Of a DNA stretch of 64,000 nt, positions 34,800 through 46,550 are shown piece after piece. The DNA lies in assembly GCA_050084985.1 (NCBI GenBank), contig JBITNC010000001.1, forward strand, positions 123,070,001-123,134,000, written 5' to 3'. Origin of the DNA: Nageia nagi. Its lineage: Eukaryota > Pinophyta. Position 1 is the first letter of the stretch. Each line of letters starts with the position of its first letter. A model generated the notes under the pieces. It had not been told where the DNA came from. It saw nothing but the letters and a program-made list of their open reading frames with translations, and made no database searches. The position numbers and the translations under genes are program-made.

Positions 34800-36028
34800 G
34801 GAGGAATACCCCCACTTCTTGATAAATACTATTGGTATTGATAAATAGGACATGTTGTTTGTTCATGAGCATCATTGCAGGCCAAACACAAACCAGTGGC
34901 TGACCCGAAAGAGGAAGCTTGGTCTACATCCTCATTTAACACATGCTGAGCCTTTTCTATAGTAGGATAAGGATATCTTCTTACATTACTTTATCTGTTT
35001 AGAATGGTAATTTGATTTTCCATATTCCTACATAAATTTTGGAGTTCCTAAATCTTTATCGATGAAGCTACCCCTTGATTCATATTAGGCTAAGGAGGGG
35101 CTTTTAAGGCAAAGGGAGCTCTAGGGACTGGCAAGGTTGATGGCCAATATTGAATAGGAGCGGGAATACTGGCCAGAGGTGGAGCCAAACTAACTACTTG
35201 AGGTCTCAAAATTTGCTTTTGGGCGGTTACTAGAAAATAAGGCATTGGCATGCGACTTGGCAATTTTCCTACTGAAATAAGATAGGATTCAGCATATACT
35301 GCTTGTCTATAGACCTTCAGGAAAGTATTTACTCTGAAATTTTGGATTTACAGAGAGAGATCCGGAGGAAAGGCTCTTAGGTAATACATTAGGGCTTGAA
35401 ATTGCTAAGGCCTGACTGGCATTGGGACTCTCATCCAAGTTTTTTGGAATCTAATGTTGAAATCAGGGATATTTTCTTGCTCATATCTTTTGATTGAAGT
35501 GAACTGTGTTAATAGAGAAAAAGGATCTCCTAATTCATTAAATTCCAAGATAAAGGGCTCTGCCAGTTGAGCCCAAGTGGTTATAGATCCATTAGGAAGG
35601 CCCCTGTACCAATCTAGGACCTTTCCTTTGAAATACTGAGCCAGTAATCTCACCATGACATCTTCATGTTGAATATTATGAATCTTAGCTAGACCAACTA
35701 CATCAACACAATGCTCATAAGCCATTTTCTCTGAAGTTGCATCAAACTCCGGAAGGGTTTTGAAAACATTTGCTAGGATGTCATGCAACACGGCCAGGGC
35801 TATTGGTACCCCATTGTCCCATGCCGGATAAATATTCTAAGCTGGATTAGCCATTTTAGGAGAGGTATTTCTGGTGTGAAGATTGAATGGTTCTGGCTTG
35901 GTAAAGGATTTTAGGGTGCTGATACTATTCAGAGACTTGGACTTGATCAGGGTCTTCCTCTTAGGAGCATCTAATGTTCTAAAATCTGGTGCTTCTTTTG
36001 CTGCTCTGATTTTAGATCTAGTCCACAT
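34800..36028 (-). pseudogene. Gag of the 12.9-kb element
   Basis: Likely start is MWTRSKIRAAKEAPDFRT at 36028. A stop at 35837 separates it from the capsid region (35405-35791), with MAYEHCVDVVGLAKIHNIQ, VRLLAQYFKGKVLDWYRGLP and TTWAQLAEPFILEFNELGD. Family Gag has W(F/Y)xxL..(I/T)xSWxxLxxxFxxxF here. A proline-rich stretch follows, then a small zinc-knuckle-like CLACNDAHEQTTC near 34878-34916 (spacing C-X2-C-X3-H-X4-C). About six stops are spread through the region. Confidence 0.85.
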
Positions 36029-36176
36029 AAACTCTAGGTTGCAAAAGAAAATAAAAGGTTCAAAAGCACATATGATATTTACAAATAATCTGCTTTAATA
36101 CATACCATAGATAGTGCTTCAGCAGAGTCACAAATAAGTTTCTTTGTGTCCCATCGGGCATGCCAAAAAGAAATAC

Positions 36177-37597
36177 TGTTGATTAGGATTGTGTAATATA
36201 TGCACCATGAACAATCTCAACCAAAGTAAATCAAGAATAGACTATGGTGATAGTCTGATCTCCGGAGAAGGCTGGTTCCTTATCTATTGGGTATAAGAGA
36301 AGTAACAGGAAAGAAAATAAAAGGAGGAGAGTGCAAGGAATTTAAGCAAAGGGCTTAGGGTAACAAGAGAGAAAGTAAAGGTAGATCACTAGTTTAGCAC
36401 AGGCTTTCACAGGGTGTGAAACCTTGGTCTGAATCTAGTGTAGCAGCTATAGTACAAGCTCTCACTCTAATAGTTTCCCAGCTTTTACTCTACCATGTAT
36501 GCAGACACAATTATGCTAACAGCTCATAATTATCATTTAGGAGACATGCCAAGCTACCACCATGTAACCTAATTAAGAATAACAATTACAAGTGCTAGCA
36601 AAGAAAGGTCAAGATGATATCATATCACTGATAAAAACTACCGATCTTAGAGAACAAATGTAAAGAGCAATACTAGGGCTTCTAACCCTTTTTTCCACTT
36701 TATTTTCATATACTTATACTGAAGAAATAATAGTTACAAGAAAATGAAAATAGATCAGTTACAAAAAAGGCCTCAAGATTCTGGCCACTTCTGACTATCA
36801 TCATCTATATATGCTACTTGTTCGAATGTTACAAAACTGAGAAGGTCATGGAAGGTAACATCTTCTCAGAACTAAGATTCTACCTTTCATAGGTATCAAC
36901 TCCTATAGGATCTATTTCTTGCCAAAATGTGACTATCTTTTCCTCCGTAATGTCATCATTTTATTCTGGAATGCTTTACTTTTGGAACACTTATTTTACG
37001 GACTCTGGCTCTTCACTTGTCTCTTGCTAACCTCACCTCCTCCAGAACCTGATCTTTTCCAAAAATGAGCTTATCCTTTCTTTCGTGATGTCATCATTTC
37101 ACTTCGGTGTGCTTTATTCACTGACTTCGGCTTTTCAATTACCCTTGCTGACCTCACCATCTCCAAAACACAGTATTTACCAAAAATGTGACTATCTTTT
37201 CTTTCGTGATGTCATCATTTTATTCTAGAACACTTTACTTCCAGAACACTTAATTTACGGACTTCGACTCTTCAATTATCTCTTGCTAACCTCACCTCCT
37301 TTGGAACCTGATCTTTTCTAAAACTGAGCTTATCCTTTCTTTCGTGATGTCATCATTTCACCCTGGTGCACTTTATTCACTGAATCCAGCTTTTCAATTA
37401 CCCCTTGCTGACCTCACCATCTCTGGAACCTGATCTTTACCAAAATTGTGACTATTCTTTCTTTCGTGACATCATCGTTTTGCTTTGGCATGCTTTATTT
37501 GCTTCAGAAAAACTCTCAGGGATCTTAAAATGAACTCATGATTGAAAGTAAAGTACACTAAGGCTTTAATAAAGAATTTATTATGTATAGATATACA
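36177..37597 (-). repeat. 5' LTR of the 12.9-kb element
   Basis: 1,421 bp, partner of 24739-26163. The copies differ by scattered mostly transition changes (for example gcgccatg against gcaccatg), roughly a few percent by eye. Confidence 0.95.
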
Positions 37598-37602
37598 GGC
37601 AC

Positions 37603-37818
37603 TCACAATAATAAGAGTGGCTAGTTGAATGTATTGAAGCATATGGTTCTTAGTTTAAATACATTCTCATTGAGTGCTCACTACAATGAGGATGTTTGAG
37701 CATCGAGTTCACTACATTTATGCTCACCCAATTGGTTATAAGTATAAATTTTGAGTAGTGTGCAAAATATCCATGTATGCTTTAACCCATTTTATCTTTA
37801 TTACACATATATCTACAA
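37603..37818. other. Spacer
   Basis: AT-rich; nothing recognised beyond the target duplication of the 12.9-kb element at its left edge. Confidence 0.5.
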
Positions 37819-38180
37819 ATGGAGAACAACAATGAACTGTTATGTTCCAAAAAGAGATCATTAGAACAACTAACTTCCCGTGTTGAAATAGATTTAGATC
37901 ATTTAAGTCTAGATGATTTACAATGTTGCCTTCAAACACATTTTGATGGTCTAATTAAATGCTATAAGGAGAAGGAGGAGCAGGTCCAAATCATTAAAGG
38001 TGAACTGAAGTAAAAAAAAGAAGAAATAATAAAATTTATGAAAGAGAGAGACAGGTTAAGAGAGTAGCATGGAAACATCCTAATCAAGTTTGAAGATCTT
38101 GAAATTGAAATACTTCTTTTGGGTGGTGGAAGAACTGATAGTGTAAGAAGATGGATGGGTTGTAGAAGGTTTATACTATG
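37819..38180 (+). pseudogene. Small coiled-coil-like ORF, unidentified
   Basis: An ATG-started frame of 64 codons (MENNNELLCSKKRSLEQLTS, ending IIKGELK) is followed in the same frame, after TAA and TAG stops, by KKEEIIKFMKERDRLRE, LIKFEDLEIEILLLGGGRTD and RRWMGCRRFIL up to about 38178. The Glu/Lys/Leu pattern suggests a coiled coil. I do not recognise it; the continuous frame across two stops suggests a decayed gene of about 120 codons. Confidence 0.35.
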
Positions 38181-38699
38181 ATAGATTTCATTCAATTAAT
38201 TCTATGTGCTATATATACTTATCTATTTTGAATGACCTTGATTATACTCATGATGTGTAGGATTGATAAGGAAATGTTGGGCAAAGTGGTTATTAAGGAA
38301 AATGGATTTTTGATACATTTATGCATATGTTGTATGCATTTAGATATTTGTATCAACATATCTCTAAATTTTGTGGATACATTGGTTATATATCTTGATA
38401 AATGTTGGATACATCCATTATATCTTCAAATGTTGTGGATGAATTCTGAAGTTACATATTAATGTATAATATTAGTTTTATAACCTAACTAACAATGACA
38501 TATCTTGTTATCATTAAATTCTATGAGATGGTGTATTAGTTTGGTGTATTATTTTTTGATCTGTAACATACATTTTGAATATGCTATATTTTGAATGTGT
38601 TGTATTTTGAATGCATTATGTATAATATTTTACACCATTTCTTATTCAATAGTCATTGTATGTAATATTTCTTATGTATAATATGTTACATGTGCAGCT
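38181..38699. other. No gene recognised
   Basis: AT-rich with repeated tattttgaatgtgttgtat-like phrases near 38570-38690. Confidence 0.5.
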
Positions 38700-39590
38700 A
38701 TTTGATAATTGCATACATGCATACAAATGTACAACATACTATTTGACAAAATGTGCATCTTATTATTTGATAAAATGCAACTTTAAAATGAGGCATGAAC
38801 ATTCTTGGAAAATTAACTAGATGTGGGTGTCTTTTGCATGCAATAGTGATAAAAACCTCAATATACATGTTTATAAAATTTGCAAACATACAACATATAA
38901 GTGGTTTTTTTACAAGATGCATAAACAATTTGATGGGATGTAACGATTGTAGAATATGCAAGGAATTATTGTAGCAAGGAAATCATTAAAGTGTTTGAAC
39001 AAATGAAATATTTGGGCATTAGTACATATGATGATGCTTTAGTTTATATGCTTGTATAGCCACATAGATTTAGTTAAGGAGGGTTATCAATAGTTCACAT
39101 CCATGAATGAAATATTTGCACATATAATGGAATAAAACATGTATGGTTAATCTTCTTGGCCATGTTAAGAAATCATTTAAGTGTTTGAACAAATGAAATG
39201 TTTGGGCATTAGTGCAAATGATGATACTTTAGTTAGTGTATTATGCTTGTGTAACCACATAGATCTAGTTAAGGAGGGTTATCAATACTTGACATCCATG
39301 AATGAAATATGTGCACACATAATGGAATAAAATATGTATGGTTAATATTTTTGGTCATGTTAGGAAGTCATTTAAGTTTTTGAAAAAATGAAATATTTGG
39401 ACATTAGTGCATATGATGATACTTTAGTTAGCGTATTATATACTTGTGTAGCCAAATAGATCTAATTAAGGAGGATTATCAATATTTTACATCCATGAAT
39501 GAAATATTTACACACATAATGGAATAAATAGTTAACTTTCTTGACCATGTTAGGAATTTAGATGAAGTAAAAGACTATACTAATAAAACT
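38700..39590 (+). pseudogene. PPR-repeat protein fragment
   Basis: Pentatricopeptide-repeat text of the plant E/DYW type is visible. FYKMHKQFD near 38910-38940 matches VFDKMPxRD. VEYARNYCSKEIIKVFEQMK (about 38950-39012) matches AGYAQNGxxxEAIxLFxQM. VFEQMKCLGISANDDTLVSV and HIDLVKEGYQYLTSMNEICA (39181-39315) match PNxxTFxxVLSACSHAGLVDEGxxYFxSM. A frameshifted WLIFLVMLG then NLDEVKDYTNK (39550-39585) matches CMVDLLGRAGxLxEAxxFI. PPR proteins bind organellar RNA. The gene is dead: stops, frameshifts and an internal triplication. Confidence 0.8.
38970..39560. repeat. 190-195-bp triplication inside the PPR pseudogene
   Basis: gtgtttgaacaaatgaaat and its variant start at 38991, 39181 and 39376. 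Each copy covers the same PPR motif pair, ending ...catgttaggaa. Only the third copy leads on into NLDEVKDY, so the duplication happened within the gene. Confidence 0.9.
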
Positions 39591-39599
39591 TAAAACTTA

Positions 39600-39933
39600 A
39601 TGCTTTATATGTTTGATTAACCAAGTTTGGTTTATACATAGTTTGATTAACCCTCTATATGTTCATCAAAATTTCCAAGTTTGGGTTATACATCATTCTA
39701 TTAACACTTTATACCAAGTTTAGGTTATATGCAATTTGATTAACCTTCTATATGTTCATCAAAGTTTTCAAGTTTAGGTTATATGCAGTTTGATTAACCC
39801 TCTATATATTCATCAAATTTTCCAAGTTTGGGTTATACGTATTTTGATTGGCCCTTTATATGCATCAAGAAATTCCAAGTGGGTTATACAAATTTGATTA
39901 ACCCTCTTTATAGTTTGGATTAGGTGTTGTTTG
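39600..39933. repeat. Tandem repeat of about 40-60 bp, six copies
   Basis: The unit (ccaagtttgggttatatgca.tttgattaaccctctatatgttcatcaaaatt) recurs near 39621, 39676, 39714, 39768, 39829 and 39876. The pattern reappears immediately after the next element (44757-44785, gggttatatacaatttgatta), showing the element inserted into this array. Confidence 0.85.
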
Positions 39934-40423
39934 TGTTAGAAATTGTAATGTAATATTGTGTAATATTTCTCTTTAATATAAATTCACTTAATTTTTAAAG
40001 TATCTTTAGATACCTTAAAGTATTAAGAGAATAAATATAGAAAGATGAATAAATATAAAAATACCTTTAAGCTTACCTTTGAGTAAAAAGAAGGTTAAAG
40101 GGTGGATTTCTTCTTATAAATAGAGAGGTACTTCTCTCATTATGTAACTTGATAAAGCATGGTAATGCTTATCTTGTAGTATTGTAGAAATTCTCTCGTA
40201 AGAGTCTTGTATAAGAATTTTTTAAAAATTGTAGAAGAGTTATCTTATGAGAAGTAATAGAATGATGATTCAAAGTGAATGTACTCCCAAGAGATGGAAA
40301 AACTACTATACATGATGTATTAATTTTATGTGATTGACTATTATTTTGCTAGAAGGATGATTGTTAGATTTGTTAGAGAAGCTTCAAAATGATCTTGGTT
40401 TATGGAATTTTTCAATTACATCA
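39934..40423 (+). repeat. 5' LTR of NC copy A
   Basis: 490 bp, TG...CA, with TATA box TATAAATA at 40115-40122. Confidence 0.9.
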
Positions 40424-40425
40424 AG

Positions 40426-40438
40426 TGGTATCAGAGCC
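40426..40438 (+). other. Primer-binding site (tRNA-iMet type)
   Basis: TGGTATCAGAGCC two bases after the 5' LTR, a perfect match to the usual plant initiator-tRNA site. Confidence 0.95.
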
Positions 40439-41119
40439 TTCCTTGTTGCAGTCTCCACAAATTTTTACTTGGTAATTTTTTGAAGTAACTCTCTTCAAAT
40501 TTAAGGTAAACTATCCCCTAATCTTGTTTCAATTTTATTTGAAACTTCATTAGTTAATTAATTTCAATTTCTTATTTTTTTTTGAAGTTAAAAGTTGATA
40601 TCCATACTAACATGTTTTTATCTTGAGAATAATAGGTTCAAATTTAAGATAAAATTTTACCTTAATTACATGTTATTAGTATTTGAAGTTAGATCTAACA
40701 TATGATATATGGTTAGAATCTAAGATCTTGAAAAAAATAATGCTTCTAATTTTTTTTACAAAGTTGTAAGCCTACAAAAATCAAATTATTGATTTTTTGT
40801 AATAAAAGTTTTAGCAAGAAAGTTAAAATATTATCTTGCTATATTTAACAAAGGTTAGAAAAGCTTGCAAATTATATATGGAAGGTTTTTTATATATATA
40901 ATTGATGAAATTTTACCTTAAATGTTTAAAATTTATTTTTAAACAAACAAGTTATTTTTTGTTATTTAAATAAAAAGGCAACTAAAAAAAATACAAAAGT
41001 CTATTTTTTTTAAAAAGAGGAGGGGTTTTATTTTTGGAAAGACAAGTATTTTTTTATAAAAAATACGAGAGTTGCTATTAAAAAAAAAAACAAAAATAAA
41101 AGAGGAATCTTTAAAAAAA

Positions 41120-41510
41120 AAGAAAAGGTGGACTTTCTAATTTTTAATAAGTTAAATTTAAGTTCTAATTTTTATGAGCTCATTTTTTATCTTTTAAAAT
41201 AAAAAAATAAAAAAAAAATCTTTAAAAAAAAGAAAAGTGGACTTTTTAATTTTTTAATGAGCTATTTTTTATTTTTAATTTTAACATTTTTAATATGAGC
41301 CTTTTTTATTTTTTATTCTTTTAAAGATTCTTTAATGAATAAAAAAAGAAAGGTGGACTTTCTAATTTTTTAATGAGTTACTTTTTTTAATTTTAACATC
41401 TTTAATATGAGCTTCTTTTATCATTTTTTTTTAAAAAAAGGAGAATCTCTAATGAGTTAAATAAGAAAAGGTGGACTTTCTAATTTTTTAATGAGTTAAA
41501 TTTAAGTCCT
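41120..41510. repeat. Tandem repeat of about 110 bp, four copies
   Basis: gaaaaggtggactttctaatttttta and variants occur near 41143, 41232, 41350 and 41466, separated by A/T homopolymer-rich filler. Confidence 0.75.
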
Positions 41511-42879
41511 AAAGTCTTTCAAAGTATGTTGCAATTTTTTAATGCAATTTTTAAATAAAAATCTAAATTATTGATAATTGCCTATTTTTAAGTATAAACT
41601 AAATTGTAACTTATATGCATTTTTAATATATGAATTTTTTTTTATTTGCTAAATTTTCATCTTAATGTAAAATATATTTATTTAAATGCATAATTATTGC
41701 AAGTATAACAAAACTTCAAGGTAAAATTGAACTAATTTATCAAGTGATAAATTTTTGAAGGTAATAATTTTTTTTATATAATGTCCAATACCTTGCAAAC
41801 CACTTTAATTACACACTTCTTTTAATGTAATTTTTTTTCTTATGTTAATTTATGACATTTTATTGTTATAATAACAAAGAAAAAAAGGGAAGTTACATTA
41901 TGTTATAATTTTGTTTCTTGCTATACTTAGTTATGCACATTATATTGCTATTATATTTAGATGATTACTTTATATATATAACTAATCTTTTTAGTTGGAT
42001 GAAAACATATAGTGCTTGGATGTGCATAATGTGAAAATTTAGGTAAATTTTTTTTTTTAAATTTTGATATGTGCTATCCTTATTAGTTATGTTAATTTAT
42101 ATTGTAAAAGTCTTAGTATACTTAATATGCATTGAATTATAAAATTGATGGTTAATATAGACATTTTTTGTATGCACATTATTTGAAGTAAAAGTGTGTG
42201 CAATTTATCTTCAAACTATTCTCATTTTTTTTTTAATCTTATATTGAATGTAGACTTTTTGGTTATGCATATATTCTTATTTATTTACATTGATCCTATA
42301 TTGTATGAAAATCTTTTTGGTTGAATACAAATTCTTGTTGAAGTAAAGTTTGTAAACTTTTTTTAACATTGAAATTATTGTATATTAATCCTCAAAAATT
42401 TTGTGTACATTGGATAATATACTTATTAGAATATAAAATTTTTAATTTTTTTTATAAAATTTATTAAGAATAATTCAATATTAATTATTTTTTTATATGT
42501 AAAATATTTACTTTAAAAAGCAAGTGTACGAGTACCTTTGGAAAGTGTATGTTTCTTTCTACATTTGTAGAGCTTAGTAATATGCAATAATTATTGATGT
42601 TACTTTTAATGGAGAGTATAAAATCTAAACATTCTTTTATATAATACTTTCATAATTAGAAAATTTATCTCTTTTTGAATTGATACCATATTGTATAATT
42701 CCATATTTGAAAAGTTTATCCATGTTTATGGATGGATGCTATATTTTTTACTTTCACATTGATGGAAGATTATCCATATTTATAGATAAATGCCATATTT
42801 TTTACTTTCATGTTGATGGATTATGCCACATTGCTATTTATTAGAAAGTATAAAATTTAAGCATATTTTATATTTTTTT

Positions 42880-43120
42880 GATGGACTATAAGTATTGGCT
42901 TGGCATCTTCATAATTACTTATAGTGCACTATAAATTTAATTATATTTTTAAATTTTTATTGAATTCTTATTGCATGATAACTATAAGTATTAGCTTAGC
43001 ATCTTTGTGATGATTTATAGTGTATTATAAATTTAAATATATTTTTAAATTTTTTTTATATGGTGACTATAAGTATTAGCTTGGAATCTTCATGATTATT
43101 TATAATGCATTATTTTTATA
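42880..43120. repeat. Tandem repeat of 85-96 bp, three copies
   Basis: actataagtattggcttgg and variants start at 42885, 42981 and 43066, each followed by an attacttatagtgcactata-like phrase. A single copy occurs in the truncated relative at 5215-5260 and, inverted, near 58830-58875. Confidence 0.85.
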
Positions 43121-44296
43121 TTTTTACTTTCATATTGAAAAGTTATATCCATGACGATAGATTATTTGCACATTATTGAAGTGGTTAAAAAGGTTCATCT
43201 TTTTTCAAAATTGTAATTGTTTAATAAAATTTGAATCCATATTAATGAATTAATTCTACCAAATTTTATTATATGCATCTTGACTAGTATCATAATCAAG
43301 TTAGCATTTTGTAGCTTATGCATCTTAATATGGTAGTTAAGATGGTATTTCATAGTTTGTTCATCATCTATGCTATAATATTATTGAAGAAAAACTTAAA
43401 CCTTAAAATCAACATATTTGTAAATAGATAAGAACTAATGTATGTAGATTATACTTTATTTTGTAAATCTTAACTTTGTATTTGATCAAGTTGGTATTTG
43501 TAGCTTATAAATATCGATTTTATCAAGATGGTATTTGATTATTTGTGATATGGTTAAGATAACATGATTACATAAGTATTTATTTGGTGAAGTTTTCATT
43601 AAAGAAAAAATTAAATTTTAAAATATTATGATATGATGACAACCTCATATACCTTCAACAATTACAAAATAATGATATAAAAAAATATAAAAATTAAAAA
43701 TTATTTTTTTTTATGATGATTTATGATATTTTTTATTGAGAATGTATTTATATCACTTGGTTGATTATGCATTTGATCATGTTGTACACATATGATATTA
43801 TTGATATCATGTTATAGATAATACATTTTATCTAGTATGCACATTTGATATTTAGTTGATGATGTATGTCATCTTTGATGTTGTGCATATGTGATGATTT
43901 GATATTTTTATGTACCATTTGATCAAATTATGGATGAAATTTATCTTATATAATTATATATAATGTATCTAATTGATCTTGTTTATGAACTGCTTATAGC
44001 TTGTAGGTTCTTCCTTGAGATTATAGGTTACTTTCGATATGCAAGCTTATAGAGGCTTATCATATCAACATGTTAAATGATTACTTTTGTATAAAGAAAT
44101 TATTTTTTAATTAATAATTATATTATAAAATTATTTGTTAAAATGGTTATATAGTTGAATCATTTTAGAACCATCTATATTTTATTATTTTCTCAAAGAT
44201 GTATAAAATTCTTAACTCCACTTATATCTCTATGGAGAACTCTTTTACTCTTTCTCTTTGTCTTTTTCACTCTCTATCCAATATTGTACTAAAGAG

Positions 44297-44755
44297 TGTT
44301 AAAAATTGTAATGTAATATTGTGAATAGTTTTTTTTAATATAAATTCACTTAATTCTTAGATACTTTAAAGAATTAAAAGAATAAATATAGAACATTTTT
44401 AAGCTTACTCTTGGGTAAAAAGAAGGTTAAAGGGTGGGTTTCTTCTTATAAATATAAAGGTACTCTTTTCATTATGTAACTTGATGAAGTATAGTAATGC
44501 TTATCTTGTAATATTGTAAAAATGCTCTTGTAAAAGCCTTATAAAAGAATTCTTGAGAATTTGTAAAAGAATTATCTTGTGAGAAGTAATAAAATGATGG
44601 GTAAAAATGAATATACTCCAAAGAGATGGAGGAGCTATCATACATGATGTATTATTTTTATGTGATTGATTATTGCTTTGCTAAAAAGATGATTGTTAGA
44701 TTTTTTAGAGAAGATTCAAAGTGATTTTGATTTATGAAATCCTTCAATTCTATCA
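44297..44755 (+). repeat. 3' LTR of NC copy A
   Basis: 459 bp. Preceded by ctctatccaatattgtactaaagag, the degenerate counterpart of the purine tract at 5641-5650. Confidence 0.88.
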
Positions 44756-44760
44756 TTTTG

Positions 44761-45249
44761 GGTTATATACAATTTGATTATTCACTATTAGTTATAAAAA
44801 ATTTGATTATAAGTGTTATGTTACAAAAGAATTTGCATTCCTTGTTGTAAGCAAGTTTTGAGCATAATGTAAGAAATGCAAATTTTGCTCAAAACTTCAC
44901 TTACCCACTAAAATGATTATGTAATCCATAAGCTAAATCAATCTAATATACAAGGATAATGTAATGTCTTTATTCTTCCATTTCATGAAAGATCCTAAAA
45001 TGCCTAACAATTATGATACCAAATCAATCCAATATATAAAGATGATGGTAACAACTATGATCCCAAAGCCAATGAACAATAGTAATGTACAACTGATGCT
45101 AACAAAATTCTATTACATTGTAAAACAAATAATATTTATGCATAATAATTTATACATAATCTTTATACAACTCTACTCATATAGTTTCAGGTTACCAAAA
45201 GATATAGATATACATACATTAAAATGTATTATACTATAAATGTTTATCC
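44761..45249. other. No gene recognised
   Basis: AT-rich. The 91-codon plus-strand frame at 44964-45239 has low-complexity composition and lies opposite the 3' end of the decayed minus-strand gene; I do not call it. Confidence 0.5.
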
Positions 45250-46550
45250 TTCTTGTTCTTTGCAAGACTATTTTGATCTTTTAACCACTTCTCTCTTTCT
45301 TTTACCTTCATCCCATAGGGATTTATATGAGTGTGTTTTACTCTTTTGGATGGATTCTACGTACATTCAATGTTTTTTTTTCACTTTCGAATCCATCATA
45401 TGATATTAATTTGAGTGAAAACTACTGTCAATTCATCATATGTGTGGGATAGAATATGATGTTGGTCCAAGTTTTTGTACACTTCATTCAATCATTCTAT
45501 AGTAAAATTTTTTGTAAAGTATTCTTTACAAGCTTGCTTGCTTATGCATTTTAGTTTTCCATTATGGTACAATTCTACTTTCATGTCAAATTTTATATAA
45601 AATATTTTACACTATCATCCTACAAATGACACCTATTGATATCAATTACATAGTATATATCCTCTTCCACCAATAAAATAAAAAAATGTGCATCCCAAGT
45701 AACTAAACTCTTGTTTAACCATTTTATATGAAGTCTTCCCACATAGAATCAAATGAGTCAAGGCCACTCAGATATGGATATACTTGATTGATAATTTCTA
45801 AGATGAACATGGTAAGATATTAAGCTCCCATTAAGAAAGGTCAAACTTTCCTCTACAAAAATTAAACATCTCAAACTATCCATCAGGGTAATTTTTTTAT
45901 AGTATTCTTCGTAACACATAGCTCTCCACTTCCACATCCATATATTATAATTTTATCAAGTGCTTGCTTTGATGGCAACCTTTTTGAGTTTTTATATAAC
46001 TAATTAAGAATTTCTAAAACTAGCACACTACATGAACTTGACCCATCAACACCTTCACTATGTTGTCCTTCATTTGCCTTGAAATAATTTATGTAGAGTT
46101 TTGTGCTTTTATCCTTGGTCATGATCTGTTTGGGGTAAAATCTACTAGATTGGCTAATATTGAATTTAAGAAGAATACCTCCACCTTGGGCTTGCATGGG
46201 ACCATTAAAAAGATCAATTATACTCAAACATGGTAAATAATTAAATTGATACATTAAAAATGATTCAAATTAAAGTTGATACATTGAAATTGATGCATCA
46301 CATGGTGTTTGATGTTTTGTGGAGGATGTGAAGTATTATGATAGAACCCAATGTTATTTTCATCTAAATTAGGTTGAACTAACTCACCACATGTTTACAT
46401 GGACCAAAATAAATGGAGTATCAGATAATGGTATAGGTATATATCAAAGAGTAGTTGAAAATGGTGTAAACATAAACTCTACAACTTGAGTGAATCTTAT
46501 CATAATATGCTTGGGATGAATCAAACTACTACCATATGCATTTATTTTTA
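45250..46550 (-). pseudogene. 3' coding part of the tandem-exon gene (unknown family)
   Basis: Minus-strand text is protein-like across about 400 codons with stops and a few shifts. From the 5' side: RFTQVVEFMFTPFSTTL, IPIPLSDTPFILVHVNMW, LVQPNLDENNIGFYHNTSHP (about 46330-46390), MQAQGGGILLKFNISQSSRF and YPKQIMTKDKSTKLYINYFK (46000-46200, an 84-codon open frame), LPSKQALDKIIIYGCGSGEL, then a weaker tail with INQVYPYLSGLDSFDSMWED near 45730-45790. I recognise no family. It follows directly, in the same orientation, the repeated exons at 46551-47590 and is best read as the last exon or exons of one gene running from about 55010 to 45250. Confidence 0.5.

Larger units (their letters stand above)
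24739..37597 (-). mobile_element. 12.9-kb Ty3/gypsy (Tat-like) LTR retrotransposon
   Basis: The element is flanked by the 5-bp duplication ggcac (24734-24738 and 37598-37602) and bounded by LTRs of about 1.42 kb that start tgttgattagg and end atataca. All coding text is on the minus strand, in the order Gag, protease, plant-type RNase H, RT, RNase H, integrase, then a long extra open region. A possible primer site follows the 5' LTR on the minus strand (ttggcatgcccgatgggac, about 36147-36165). Stops and frameshifts affect every domain, so the copy is inactive. The extra RNase H resembles that of the Tat group, on which the lineage call rests. Confidence 0.93.
39934..44755 (+). mobile_element. 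Non-coding LTR retrotransposon (family NC, copy A)
   Basis: 4,822 bp. LTRs start tgttagaaattg/tgttaaaaattg and end tcaattacatca/tcaattctatca. Flanks gtttg (39929-39933) and ttttg (44756-44760) look like a target duplication with one change. A primer site for tRNA-iMet follows the 5' LTR. The 3.9-kb internal region is extremely AT-rich with no open frame over about 60 codons and no gag, protease, RT or integrase text on either strand. Two relatives in this window (57185-62428 and the truncated 4980-6154) share the internal sequence, so the non-coding form itself was copied. This fits the large, non-autonomous LARD type. Confidence 0.9.

Noticed and set aside
36140-36170. Choosing plus orientation for the 12.9-kb element because tggcgacttctagggga follows the left LTR
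   Set aside because: That string looks somewhat like a primer site, but every coding domain is on the minus strand, and a better primer-site candidate (ttggcatgcccgatgggac) lies next to the right LTR on that strand.
44964-45239. 91-codon plus-strand ORF
   Set aside because: Low-complexity AT-rich composition, no motif, no relative in the window.
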